Source: Chrysemys picta bellii
Lineage: Eukaryota > Chordata > Testudines > Emydidae
Direction of reading: 5' to 3'
Length of the DNA stretch: 64,000 bases
NCBI RefSeq assembly: GCF_011386835.1
Contig: NW_027052935.1
Location: 1 to 64,000 of the forward strand
In this document: positions 45,438-58,022 of the stretch, one piece after another
Numbering within the stretch: the first letter of the stretch is position 1
Layout of the letters: every line of letters begins with the position of its first letter
Notes under the pieces: generated by a model
What the model was told of the DNA's origin: nothing
What the model saw: only the letters and a program-made list of their open reading frames with translations
Databases searched by the model: none
Made by a program: the position numbers and the translations under genes

Positions 45438-47608
45438 CAATTCACCTCCTCAACCCCAGAATGGAGTCTTCTTGTCCTTTCTAGTAACCTCCAGTGCCAA
45501 CCCCACTCCTTGTAGGATGAGCTCCTGCTACCTCCAGCTCAGTGCCCTTGAGAGCTGTTCCACCTCCAAACCACAGCTCAAGTTATCAGAACCCTCTTCT
45601 CCACCCCCACCCAGGTTGGGCAGGGAGGCGGATCTAGCTGGGGGGGCAGCAGGGATTCTGAAAGCAGAAAAGTGCGTTGCGGGGAGCCCCCCTTGAGACC
45701 TTGCCCCAAGTCATCGCAGACAGTAATGTTAAGCCACAGGTTGGGAGCATCTAGTGTCAGTGGAGTCCAAGCACTATTTCAACCTCACAGTATTGGATCA
45801 ACTTTCCACAAGGGGAGGTGAAGAGCACCGCCAACAACACACACACACACACACACACACTCCTGGTGGTGGGAGGGGAACAGGAGAAAGGACAAAAGAA
45901 GTAAGTGATGAAGAGAAAGGAAGGAGGGATGGAGGAAAAGGTAAAACGAAAAGGACAAAACCTAATGTCCCCAGTCATTCCACGGGACAAAATCCCAGGG
46001 AGGGAATAAAATTCTGCCACCTTGAGCTAGTGTTTTCCATGCCTAGAATTCAGCTGGCACCAGGTGGATCAGACTGAAAAGGTTACAAACCTCTCCGAGG
46101 CTCTTAACTTCTTAACAGGGACGTCTGTTTTCTAGTAAAATCAGTAAAGAGAAAGGAGAAATCTCGAAAGAGGCTCCTGCTCGCACTCACATACGTCAGC
46201 CCTAATACTCTCTCAGTCCTCAAAGAGAGACCTCGAGAAGGAGACTTGCTGAAGCAAAGCCACAGGGGTCTCTGAGGTTTCCCTGGCCCTGGGCCCCTGT
46301 CCTGCCTGGCTGATGTCAGCATCTCTCTCTGAGGTCACCACCTCCCTAACACATTTGACCAATAAGCTGACATCCTGCAAAAGGCCTTTGTGATGTCACT
46401 GCCACACCCAACCAAACCCTGAAGTGCTAATGTCCTGCTGCTGGCCTGACACTTTGAAGGTTTGAGGTTGTCATAACTATAAAGGGAAGGGTAACAGCTG
46501 TCCTGTGTACAGTACTATAAAATCCCTCCTGGCCAGAGACTCCAAAATCCTTTTCCCTCTAAAGGGTTAAGAAGCTCAGGTAACCTGGCTGGCATCTGAC
46601 CTAAAGGACCAATAAGGGGACAAGATACTTTCAAATCTTGGGGAGGGGAAGGCTTTTGTTTGTGTTCTTTGTTTGTGTGGGTGTTCGCCCTCGGGACTGA
46701 GAGGGACCAGACATCAATCCAGGTTCTCCACATCTTTCTAAACAAGTCTCTCCTATTTCAAACAAGGCGTGTTAGTTTTCCTTTGTTTTCTCAACTTGTA
46801 AATGTACCTTTTACTAGAGTGTTTATCTTTGTTTGCTGTACTTTGAACCTAAGACTAGAGGGGAGTCCTCTGAGCTCTTTAAGTTTGATTACCCTGTAAG
46901 GTTAATTTCCATACTGATTTTACAGAGATGATTTTTACCTTTTTCTTTAATTAAAAGCCTTATTTTTAAGAACCTGATTGATTTTTCCTTGTTTTAAGAT
47001 CCAAGGAGTTTGGATCTTGATTCACCAGGAGTTGGTGGGAGGAAGGAGGGGAATGGTTAATTTCTCCTTCTTTTAGATCCAAGGGGGTTGGATCTGTATT
47101 CAACAGAAGTTGGTGGGAGGAAGGAGGGGGGACGGTTTATTTCTCCTTGTTTTAAGATCCAAGGGGTTTGGATCTGTATTCACCAGGGAATTGCTGAAAG
47201 GTTTCTCAAGCCTACCCAGGGGAGGAAATTAGCCTTGGGATGGTGGTTAAGCTTAGAAGTTTTCATGCAGGCCCCTACATTTGTACCCTAAACTTCAAAG
47301 TGGGGATACAGCCTTGACACAGGTACTCTCTGTGGATCACCCCACTCAATGCGTCTTCATTCTAGGAAGCAAGCCGGCTAGACAGTAAAACATCACAGGC
47401 TGCTCCCAATACTACACTCAGTGTTTCCAAAATTTGAATACTTTATGGCCACAAGAGACCTTTAGAGCATCTCATCTAAGCCCCTGCATATCATAGGCCT
47501 CCTGTATAGTACAATAGTTACTTTTTGGGTGCACACATTCCAGAAAGGCATCTAGTCTTCCTTCAATGACATCAAGAGATGGAGAATCCACCACTTTCCC
47601 TTTTAGTG
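45438..47608. repeat. Array monomer U14b, anchor deleted, with solo Gypsy LTR
   Basis: Begins in attcacctcctcaacccc, skipping some 870 bp of monomer (old CR1 end, anchor and exon-like block). (CA)n at about 45836-45861. The rest matches U1 (771-2374) and the right part of 21584-27025, with the LTR at the same site. Confidence 0.82.
46469..47319 (+). mobile_element. Solo Gypsy LTR (851 bp), copy A
   Basis: Same ends and the same imperfect duplication (gaggt 46464-46468, caggt 47320-47324) as the LTR at 25887-26736, with a 1-bp length difference. It has three internal repeat units. The shared site proves that both come from one insertion followed by array duplication. Confidence 0.92.
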
Positions 47609-49105
47609 AGTGCCAGGGGGCTCCATTTCCCCTTCCACTAGCTCGCCATTTACAGGGAGACAGAGCAGTACCTGCAGCAGGGAGCGGGAGTTGCTGAAGG
47701 CCTCAGAGGAACAGCCCCTGCAGTGTCTCAGGCACCTGGCGCAAGTGGCGGATGATGCGGAGCTGGTGCATCACTTTGGCCGTGACGTCCTCCTGCTGCA
47801 AGGGAATGAGAACCTGTCAGAGACTCAAAGGCCCCGAGGAATCAGGGGGAATTAAGGGCACCTGGAACCAGCAGTATTTCCACCCACCGCTGAGGGATGA
47901 ATTCACCTCCTGAACCCCAGAATGGAGTCTTCTTGTCCTTTCTAGTATCCTCCAGTGCCAACCCCCGTCCTTGTAGGATTAGCTCCTGCTACCTCCCCCT
48001 CAGTGTTCTTCACAGCTGTTCCACCTCCAAACCAAACCTCAAGTTATGAGAACCCTCTTCTGCACCCCCAACCAGGTTGGGCATCGAGGCGGCTCTAGCG
48101 GGGGGGCAGGAGGGATTCTGCCAGAAGTGAAGTGGGTTGAGGGGAGGTTGAGATCTTGCCCCAAGTCATCCCAGACACTAATGCTTAGCCACAGGATGGC
48201 AGCATCTAGTGTCAGTGGAGTCCAAGCACTCTTTCAACCCCACAGTTTTGGATGAACTCCCCACAAAGGGAGGTGAAGATCACCCCCAGCAACACACAAA
48301 CACACACACACACACAAACCACTCCCGGTGGTGGGAGGGGAACAGGAGAAAGGACAAAAGAAGTAAGAGATGAAGAGAAAGGAAGGAGGGAGGGAGGAAA
48401 AGGTAAAACGAAAAGGACAAACACTAATGTCCCCAGTGATTCTACAGGACAAAATCACAGGGAGGGAATAAAATTCTGCCACTTTGAACTAGTGTTTTCC
48501 ATGCTTAGAATTCAGCTGGCACCAGGTGGATCAGACTGAACAGGATACAAACCTCTCCGAGGCACTTACTTTCCTCAAAGAGAGACCTCAAGGAGGAGAC
48601 TTGCTGAAGCAAAGCCAGAGGGGTCTCTGAGGTTTCCCTGGCCCTCATGTCAGCATCTCTCTCTGATGTCAGCATCTCTCTCTGAGGTCACCACCTCCCT
48701 AACACATTTGACCAATAAGCTGACGTCCTGCAAAAGGCCTTTGTGATGTCACTGCCACACCCAACCAAACCCTGAAGTGCTAATGTCCTCCTGCTGGCCT
48801 GACACTTTGAAGGTTTGAGATATTCTGTGTGAATCACCCCACTCAATGGGTCTTCATTCTAGGAAGCAAGCCGGCTAGACAATAAAACATCAGAGGCTGC
48901 TCCCAATGCTACACTCCGTGTTTCCAAAATTACTACACTTTATGGCCAGAAGAGACCTTTTGAGCATCTAATCTAAGCCCCTGCATATCATGGGCTTCCT
49001 GTATAGTCCAATAGTTACTTTTTGGGTACAAACATTCCAGAAAGGTATCTAGTCTAAATTAAATGACATTAAGAGATGGAGAATCCATCACTTTCCCTTT
49101 TAGTG
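47609..49105. repeat. Array monomer U15 (short type, 1497 bp)
   Basis: Counterpart of 27026, with the short-type deletion and a CA tract at 48301-48317. Here the exon-like block is complete (gatgatgcggagctgg), unlike in 27026. Confidence 0.9.
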
Positions 49106-49800
49106 AGTGCCAGGGGGCTCCATTTCCCCTTCCACTAGCTCCCCATTTACAGTGAGCCAGAGCAGTACCTGCAGCAGGGAGCGGGAGTTCCTGAAGGCCT
49201 CAGAGGCACAACCCCTGCAGTGTCTCAGGCACGTGGCGTAAGTGCAGGATGATGCGGAGCTGGTGCATCATTTTGGCCGTGACGTCCTCCTGCTGCAAGG
49301 GAATGAGAACCTGTCAGAGACTCAAACGCCCCGAGGAATCAGGGGGAATTAAGGGAACCTGGAACCAGCAGTATTTCCACCCAGCACCTGCCCATCAATG
49401 AGAGATGAATTCACCTCCTGAACCCCAAAATGGAGTCTTCTTGTCCTTTCTAGAAACCTCCAGAGCCAACCCCCCTCCTTGTAGGGTGAGCTCCTGCTAC
49501 CTCCTGCTCAGTGCCCTTCACAGATATTCCACCTCCAAACCACAGCTCAAGTCATCAGAACCCTCTTCTCCACCCCGACACAGGTTGGGCTGGGAGGCGG
49601 CTCTAACAGGGTGTGCAGGAGGGATTCTGACAGCAGTGAAGTGGGTTGCAGGGAGGTTGAGATCTTGACCCAAGTCATCCCAGACACTAATGCTAAGTCA
49701 CACAATGGCAGCATCTACTGTCAGTGGGGTCCAAGCACTATTTCAACCCCACAGTTTTGGATCAACTCCCCACAAGGGGAGGAGAAGAGAACCATCAGCA

Positions 49801-49833
<33 letters not shown>

Positions 49834-49947
49834 ACTCCTGGTGGTGTGAGGGGAACAAGAGAAAGGACAAAAGAAGTAAGAGATGAAGAGAAAGGAAGGT
49901 GGGATGGAGGAAAAGGGAAAAGGAAAAGGACAAACCCTAATGTCCCC

Positions 49948-52900
49948 ATGTCGGACATCAGGAATGGTAACATACATAAGCCAGTATGTGAACACTTCAA
50001 TCTCCCTGGTCATTCTATTACAGATTTAAAAGTCACTATCATTGAACAAAAAAAACTTCAGAAACAGACTTCAAAGAGAAACAGCAGAACTAAAATTCAT
50101 TTGCAAATTCAACACCATTAATCTGGGCTTGAATAGGGACTGGGAGTGGCTGGCTCACTACAGAAGCAGCTTTTCCTCTCCTGGAATTGACACCTCCTCA
50201 TCTATTATTGGGAGTGGACTACATCCACCCTGATTTTTGAATTGGCCCTGTCAACACTGGTTCTCCACTTGTGAAGTAACTCCCTGCTCTCCATGTGTCA
50301 GTATATAATGCCTGCATCTGTAACTTTCACTCTATGCATCCGAAGAAGTGAGGTTTTTACTCACGAAAGCTTATGCCCAAATAAATCTGTTAGTCTTTAA
50401 GGTGCCACCAGACTCCTTGTTGTTTTTGTAGATACAGACTAACATGGCTACCCCCTGATTCTTGACACCATGCAAGGCACTAAATTTAGCCGTATGGAGT
50501 GGAAATCCATCAACCTCAACAAAAAACTTGCACAGATACAGACAGACATCATCTTCCTCTCCAAATGCAAACAGATGGACATCATACCAAAAGGACTGAA
50601 GGTAAAAAATCCATTGCAATCAACATACTACACTGAGTATGGTGAGAGATTGTGCCACACACTCTCTCAAAGAAACTGAGGAACCACCTGATCAGCATCC
50701 TGTACAGCAGACAGGAGAAGATCAAGAATGAGCTCTCAGAACTGGAGACTCTCATACAATACCAGCCTTCTACACAAACTTCCACGTGGCTGGACTTTAC
50801 AAAAATGAGACAAGCCATTTACAATGCACACTTCACTTCTCTACAGAGGAAAAAGGACTGTAAGTTATCTAAACTAATACCTGCCACTAGGGGCTATAAC
50901 AATGGTACCCTCAACTCATCTAACAACATTGTCAATCTTTCCAACCACACGCTTAGCCCAGCAGAAGAGTCTGTCCTATCTCGGGGACTCTCTTTCTGTC
51001 CCACCGTCCCCACGAACATGATACAGTTCTGCGGTGATCTGGAAGCCTACTTTCCTCGTCTCCGACTCAAGGAATATTTTCAACGCACCACTGAACAGTG
51101 CACTGACCCACAGGAACCCTCCTACCAACACTACAAAAAGAAGAATTCTGCGTGGACTCCTCCTGACGGTCGAAATGACAGACTGGACCTCTACATAGAG
51201 TGTTTCCGCAGACGTGCACAGGCTGAAATTGTGGACAAACAACATCACTTGTCCCATAACCTCAGCCGTACAGAACGCAATGCCATCCACAGCCTCAGAA
51301 ACAACTCTGACATTATCATCAAAGGGGCTGACAAAGGAGGTGCTGTAGTCATAATGAACAGGTCAGATTATGAACAGGAGGCTGCCAGGCAACTCTCCAA
51401 GACCACATTCTACAGGCCACTATCCTCTGATCCCACTGAGGAATACCAAAAGAAACGACACCATCTGCTCAAGAAACTCCCAGCTACAGTACGGGAACAA
51501 ATCTACATGGACACACCCCCAGAACCCCGACCAGGGGTATTCTATCTGCTACCCAAGATCCATAAACCCGGAAACCCTGGACGCCCCATCATCTCAGGCA
51601 TTGGCACTCTGACGGCAGGATTATCTGGCTATTTGGCCTCTCTCCTCAGGCCCTATGCTACCAGCACTCCCAGCTATCTTCGAGACACCACCAACTTCCT
51701 GAGGAAACTACAATGCATTGATGTTCTTCCTGGAAACACCATCCTGGCCACCATGCATGTAGAAGCACTTTATACCAATATTCTACATGAGGATGGACTA
51801 CAAGCTGTCAGGAACAGTATCCCTGATGAGGCCACAGCAAGCCTGGTGGCTGAGCTTTGTGACTTTGTCCTCACCCACAACCACTTCAGATTTGGGGACA
51901 ACTTATACCTTCAAGTCAGTGGCACTGCTATGGGTACTCGCATGGCCCCACAGTATGCCAACATTTTTATGGCTGACTTAGAACAACGCTTCCTCAGCTC
52001 TCGTCCCCTAGTGCCCCTCCTCTACTTGCCCTACATTGACGACATCTTCATCATATGGACCCACGGAAAGGAGGCCCTTGAAGAATTCCACCTGGACTTC
52101 AACAATTTCCACCCCACCATCAACCTCAGCCTGGACCAGTCCACACAAGAGATCCACTTCCTGGACACTACAGTACAAATAAGTGATGGTCACATAAACA
52201 CCACCCTATACCGGAAACCTACTGACCGCTAAACATACCTACATGCCTCCGGCTTCCATCCAAGACACATCACACGATCCATTGTCTACAGCCAAGCCCT
52301 AAGATACAACCGAATTTGCTCCAACCCCTCAGACAGAGACAAACACCTACAAGATCTTTATCAAGCATTCGTAAAACTACAATACCCACCTGGGGAAGTG
52401 AGGAAACAGATTGACAGAGCAAGACGGGTACCCAGAAATCACCTACTACAGGACAGGCCCAACAAGGACAATAACAGAACACCACTGGCCATCACATACA
52501 GCCCCCAGCTAAAACCTCTCCAGCGCATTATCCACGATCTACAACCTATCCTGGAAAATGATCCCTTACTCTCACAGACCTTGGGAGGCAGGCCAGTCCT
52601 CGCTTACAGACAACCCCCCAACCTGAAGCAAATACTCACCAGCAACTACACACCACACCACAGAAACACCAACCCAGGAACCTATCCCCGTAGCAAACCT
52701 CGTTGCCTACTCTGTCCCCATATCTACTCTGGCAACAGCATCAGAGGACCCAACCACATCAGCCACACCATCAGGGACTCATTCACCTGCACATCCACTA
52801 ATGTCATATATGCCATCATGTGCCAGCAATGCCCCTCTCCCATGTACATTGGCCAAACCGGACAGTCCCTCCGCAAAAGAATAAATGGACACAAATCGGA

Positions 52901-53370
52901 CATCAGGAGTGGTAACATACATAAGCCAGTAAGTGAACACTTCAATCTCCCTGGTCATTCTATTACAGATTTAAAAGTCACTATCATTGAACAAAAAAAC
53001 TTCAGAAACAGACTTCAAAGAGAAACAGCAGAACTAAAATTCATTTGCAAATTCAACACCATTAATCTGGGCTTGAATAGGGACTGGGAGTGGCTGGCTC
53101 ACTACAGAAGCAGCTTTTCCTCTCCTGGAATTGACACCTCCTCATCTATTATTTGGAGTGGACTACATCCACCCTGATTTTTGAATTGGCCCTGTCAACA
53201 CTGGTTCTCCACTTGTGAAGTAACTCCCTGCTCTCCATGTGTCAGTATATAATGCCTGCATCTGTAACTTTCACTCTATGCATCCGAAGAAGTGAGGTTT
53301 TTACTCACGAAAGCTTATGCCCAAATAAATCTGTTAGTCTTTAAGGTGCCACCAGACTCCTTGTTGTTTT
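49948..53370 (+). mobile_element. Penelope-like element with terminal repeats, copy B
   Basis: 3423 bp, exactly the length of copy A, with left repeat 49948-50427 and right repeat about 52893-53370. It has the same 12-bp target duplications. By eye I see only about fifteen base differences from copy A. Hammerhead-like motifs lie at about 50335 and 53278. Confidence 0.92.
50470..53177 (+). pseudogene. Penelope-like RT and GIY-YIG endonuclease, copy B
   Basis: The N-terminal frame (50470-50679) passes by the same frameshift as copy A into 50652-52232, which is ended by TAA at 52230-52232 where copy A has a Tyr codon. The frame then continues to 53177. The position of the copy A stop is Arg here (aga). 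It has the same His in place of the motif A Asp, and in addition YTNIL instead of YTNIP. YIDD is kept, preceded by Pro. In the endonuclease, MYIGQTG is kept and Cys of CEHFN is Ser. Inactive by the frameshift, the stop and the His change. Confidence 0.9.
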
Positions 53371-54849
53371 CCTAATATCCCCAGTGATTCTACGGGACAA
53401 AATCCCAGGGAGGGAATAAAATTCTGCCACCTTAAACTAGTGTTTTCCATGCCTAGAATTCAGATGGCACCAGGTGGATCAGACTGAACAGGTTACAAAC
53501 CTCTCCGAGGCACTTACTTTCTCAGCAGGGACTTCTGTTTTCTAGTAAAATGGGTAAAAGGAAAGGAGAAAACTCGAAAGAGGCTCCTGCTCACACTCAC
53601 ATATGTGAACCCTAATACTCTCTCAGTCCTCAAAGAGAGCTCGAGAAGGAGACTTGCTGAAGCAAAGCCACAGGGGTCTCTGAGGTTTCCCTGGCCCTGC
53701 GCCCCTGTTTTGCCTGGCTGATGTGAGCATCTCTCTCTGAGGTCATCACCTCCCTAACAACTTTGTCCAATAGGCTGAGCTCCTGCAAAAGGCCTTTGTG
53801 ATGTCACTGCCACACCCACCCATCCCCTGAAGTGCTAATATCCTGCTGCTGGCCTGACACTTTGGAGGTTTGAGCTACTCTCTGTGGATCACCCCACTCA
53901 ATGCGTCTTCATTCTAGGAAGCAAGCCGGTTAGACAGTAAAACATTAGAGGCTGCTCCCAATGCTACACTCAGTGTTTCCAAAATTAATACACTTTATGG
54001 CCAGAAGAGACGTTTAGAGCATCTCATCTAACCCCCTGCATATCATAGGCTTCCTGTATAGGACAATAGTTACTTTTTGGGCACAAACATTCCAGAAAGG
54101 CATCTAGTTTCATTCAATGACTTCAAGAGATGGAGAATCCACCACTTTCCCTTTCACTGAGTGCCAGGGGGCTCCATTTCCCCTTCCACTAGCTCCCCAT
54201 TTACAGTGAGCCAGAGCAGTACCTGCAACAGAGAGCGGGAGTTGCTGAAGGCCTCAGAGGCACAACCCCTGCAGTGTCTCAGGCACCTGGCGCAAGTGAT
54301 GGATGATGCGGAGCTGGTGCCTCACTTTGGCCGTGACGCCCTCCTGCTGCAAGGGAATGAGAACCTGTCAGACTCAAACGCCCCGAGGAATCAGGGGGAA
54401 TTAAGGGCACCTGGAACCAGCAGTATTTCCACTCAGCACCTGCCCAACACTGAGGGATGAATTCACCTCCTGAATCCCAGAATGGAGTCTTCTTGTCCTT
54501 TCTAGTAACCTCCAGTGCCAATCCCCCTCCTTCTAGGGTGAGCTCCTGCTACCTCCCCCTCAGTGTCCTTGACAGCTGTTCCACCTCCAAACCACAGCTT
54601 AAGTCATCAGAAACCTCTTCTAGACCCCCACCAAGGTTGGGCTGGGAGGCGGGTCTAGCAGTGGGGGCAGGAGGGATTCTGGCAGCAGTGAAGTGGGTTG
54701 CGGGGAGGTTGAGATCTTGCCCAAGTCATCCGAGACACTAACGCTAAGCCACAGGATGGCAGCATCTAGTGTCTGTGGAGTCCAAGCACTATTTCAACCC
54801 CACAATTTGGATGAACTTCCCACAAGAGGAGGTGAAGATCATCCCCAGC

Positions 54850-54885
<36 letters not shown>

Positions 54886-55398
54886 ACTCCTGGTGGTGGG
54901 AGGGGAACAGGAGAAAGGACAAAAAAAGTAAGAGATGAAGAGAAAGGAAGGAGGGATGGTGGAAAAGGTAAAACGAAAAGGACAAACCCTAATGTCCCCA
55001 GTGATTCCACGGGACAAAATCCCGTGTGGACTACAAAATTCTGTCACCTTGAACTAGTGTTTTCCATGCCTAGAATTCAACGGGCACCAGATGGATCAGA
55101 CTGAGCATGTTCAAAAACCTCTTGGAGGCTCTTACCTTCTAAACAGGGACGTCTGTTTTCTAGTAAAATCAGTAAAAGGAAAGGAGAAAACTCGAAAGAG
55201 GCTCCTGCTCGCACTCACATACGTGAACCCTAATACTCTCTCAGTCCTCAAAGAGAGACCTCGAGAAGGAGACTTGCTAAAGCAAAGCCACAGGGGTCTC
55301 TGAGGTTTCCCTGGCCCTGCGCCCCTGACTGATGTCAGCATCTCTCTCTGAGGTCACCACCTCCCTAACACCTTTGACCAATACGCTGAGATACTGCA

Positions 55399-56461
55399 TG
55401 TAGCGGGGCGGCCTGGCTCCCAGGCGCCCCAGGAAGTCAAGGCCACCGCGGCCTGTCCCCACCCCCCGGAAGTCAAGGGGCGGGACAGGAAGTATAAAGG
55501 CCAAGCCACAGCGCTCAGTAGCTGGCCGGCAGCGGGAGAGGACAGACGCTGGTGCCCGAGCTCCCGCGGACCTGAGCCTGCCGAGAGCCCGGTATCCTGA
55601 GGAACGGTCTGAGCTTCCCCCCGCCAAGGGCCCAGAGGGAGTGACAGACCTACCTGCTGCTCGGGGCCCGGAGCAGCCCATGATCTGCGACCCAGCAGAC
55701 GGAACTCAGGAGGAACAGGTACCCATGGAGGAGGAGATGGGAAGTGGCCAGGGGATAGCAGACCCCGAACCCATGTCAGTGTGTTGCGGTCAGGATCCCC
55801 ACTGACTGCACGGCAGGCGGACTGCTGCGGATAGGGCCCCGGGCTGGAACACAGTGGAGTGGGTGGGCCTGTGTTCCCCCTGCCACCCCGTGCTGGGTGG
55901 CAGTCTCTCCTCCTCCTTGTCCAAGGGGCCTGGGCCTCTGACTGACGATTGGTTTGCTGCCCCGCCCTGACCTAGGGCCTGGGCTAACCCAAACTGACCC
56001 AGCTCCTGCTACAAGGCCTGGGCCGCTGACTGACTACTGGTTTGTTCCCCGCCCTGACCTAGGGCCTGGGCTAACCCAAACTGACCCAGCTCCTGCTACA
56101 AGGCCTGGGCCGCTGACTGACTACTGGTTTGTTCCCCGCCCTGACCTAGGGCCTGGGCTAACCCAAACTGACCCAGCTCCTGCTACAAGGCCTGGGCCGC
56201 TGACTGACTACTGGTTTGTTCCCCGCCCTGACCCAGGGCCGGAGCTGTTGATTGTGTGCTCAGTCCCTGCATAAGGGCCTGAGCTCTGAACTGTTGATTG
56301 TGTGCTCAGTCCCTGCACAAAGGCCTGAGCGCCGAACTGCTAATTGTGTGCTCAGCCCCTACCCAAAGGTCTGGGCCCTAGACTGTTATTCGCTTTGTAG
56401 CGGGGCGGCCTGGCTCCCAGGTACCCCAGGAAGGGACGAGCCCCACCCCGGAACTACTACA
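55399..56461 (+). mobile_element. GC-rich LTR-like element, copy 3 (1063 bp)
   Basis: Same ends as copies 1 and 2. Left duplication ctgca (55394-55398), right cagca (56462-56466) with one change. TATA box 55493-55498. It has four 87-bp units (for example gggctaaccc at 55981 and 56068) and one 46-bp unit fewer than copy 1. Because 87 is divisible by three, the repeat is open in one frame and gives a 106-codon frame (55954-56274) with a 29-residue periodicity. There is no sign that it is a real protein. Confidence 0.82.
55934..56230 (+). repeat. Expanded 87-bp tandem repeat
   Basis: About four near-identical units, against two in copy 1 and one in copy 2 of the element. The middle units are identical by eye over their full length, which suggests very recent expansion. 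Confidence 0.85.
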
Positions 56462-57526
56462 CAGCAAAAGGCCTTTGTGATGTCACTGCCACACCCACCC
56501 ATCCCCTGAAGTGCTAATGTCCTGCTGCTGGCCTGACACTTTGAAGGTTTCAGCTACTCTCTGTGGATCACCCCACTCGATGCGTCTTCATTCTAGGAAG
56601 CAAGCCGGCTAGACAGTAAAGCATCAGAGGCTGCTCCCAATGCTACACTCAGTGTTTCCAAAATTACTACACTTTATGGCCAGAAGAGACCTTTAGAACA
56701 TCTCATCTAACCCCCTGCATATCATAGGCTTCCTGTATAGTACAATAGGTACTTTTTGGGCACACACATTCCAGAAAGGCATCTAGTCTTCATGAAATGA
56801 CATCAAGAGATGGAGAATCCACCACTTTCCCTTTTACTGAGTGCCAGGGGGCTCCATTTCCCCTTCCACTAGCACCCCATTTACAGTGAGCCAGAGCAGT
56901 ACCTGCAGCAGGGAGCGGGAGTTGCTGATGGCGTCAGAGGCACAGCCCCTGCAGTGTCTAAGGCACCTGGCACAAGTGCCGGATGATGCGGAGCTGGTGC
57001 ATCACTCTGGCCATGACGTCCTCCTGCTGCAAGGGAACGAGAACCTGTCAGAGACTCAAACGCCCCGAGGAATCAGGGGGAATTAAGGGCACCTGGAACC
57101 AGCAGTATTTAAACTGACTACCTGCCCACCACTGAGGGATGAATTCACCTCCTGAACCCCAGGTCTTCTTGTCCTTTCTAGTAACCTCCAGTGCCAACCC
57201 ACCACCTTGTAGGGTGAGCTCCTGCTATCTCCCCCTCAGTGCCCTTGACAGCTGTTCTACCTCCAAACCACAGCTCAAGTTATCAGAACCCTCTTCTCCA
57301 CCCCCACCCAGGTTGGGCAGGGAGGCGGCTCTAGCAGGGGGGGCAGGAGGGATTCTGCCAGCAGTGAAGTGGGTTGCGGGGAGGTTGAGATCTTGCCCCA
57401 ATCATCCCAGACACTAATGCTAAGCCACAGGATGGCAGCATCTAGTGTCATTGGAGTTCAAGCACTATTTCAACCCCACAGTTTTGGATCAACTTCCCAC
57501 AAGGGGAGGTGAAGAGCACCCCCAGC

Positions 57527-57577
<51 letters not shown>

Positions 57578-58022
57578 CACTCCTGGTGGTGGCAGGTGAA
57601 CAGGAGAAAGGACAAAAGAAGTAAGAGATTAAGAGAAAGGAAGGAGGGATGGAGGAAAAGGTAAAACGAAAATGAAAAACACTAATGTCCCCTGTGATTC
57701 TACGGGACAAAATCCCACAGAGGGAATAAAATTCTGCCACCTTAACCTAGTGTTTTCCATGCCTAGAATTCAGCTGGCACCAGATGGATCAGACTGAGCA
57801 GGTTCCAAAACCTCTTGGAGGCTCTTACCTTCTAAATAGGGACGTCTGTTTTCTAGTAAAATCCGTCAAAGGAAAGGAGAAAACTCCAAAGAGGCTCCTG
57901 CTCGCACTCACACATGTGAACACTAATACTCTCTCAGTCCTCAAAGAGAGACCTCGAGAAGGAGACTTGCTGAAGCAATAACAGACACTTGGTGGGATAA
58001 CTCACATGACTGGAGTACTGTC

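Larger units (their letters stand above)
27026..47608. repeat. Higher-order repeat, copy A (complete, 20.58 kb)
   Basis: Anchors at 27026, 28520, 33570, 36033, 40849, 42356 and 43968 recur at 47609, 49106, 54160, 56840, 61677 and 63190. The offsets are 20583, 20586, 20590, 20807, 20828 and 20834. The jump of 217 between the third and fourth offsets is explained by the length difference of the GC-rich element (847 against 1063 bp). Every insertion in the block recurs at the same place in copy B as far as the window reaches. Confidence 0.9.
49106..54159. repeat. Array monomer U16 (long type) with Penelope-like element
   Basis: 5054 bp. (CA)n at about 49802-49832. Counterpart of 28520, with a near-identical insertion at the same site. 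Confidence 0.9.
54160..56839. repeat. Array monomer U17 (long type) with GC-rich element
   Basis: 2680 bp, about 1612 bp without the 1063-bp element and its duplication. (CA)n at about 54850-54884. Counterpart of 14204 and 33570. Confidence 0.9.
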
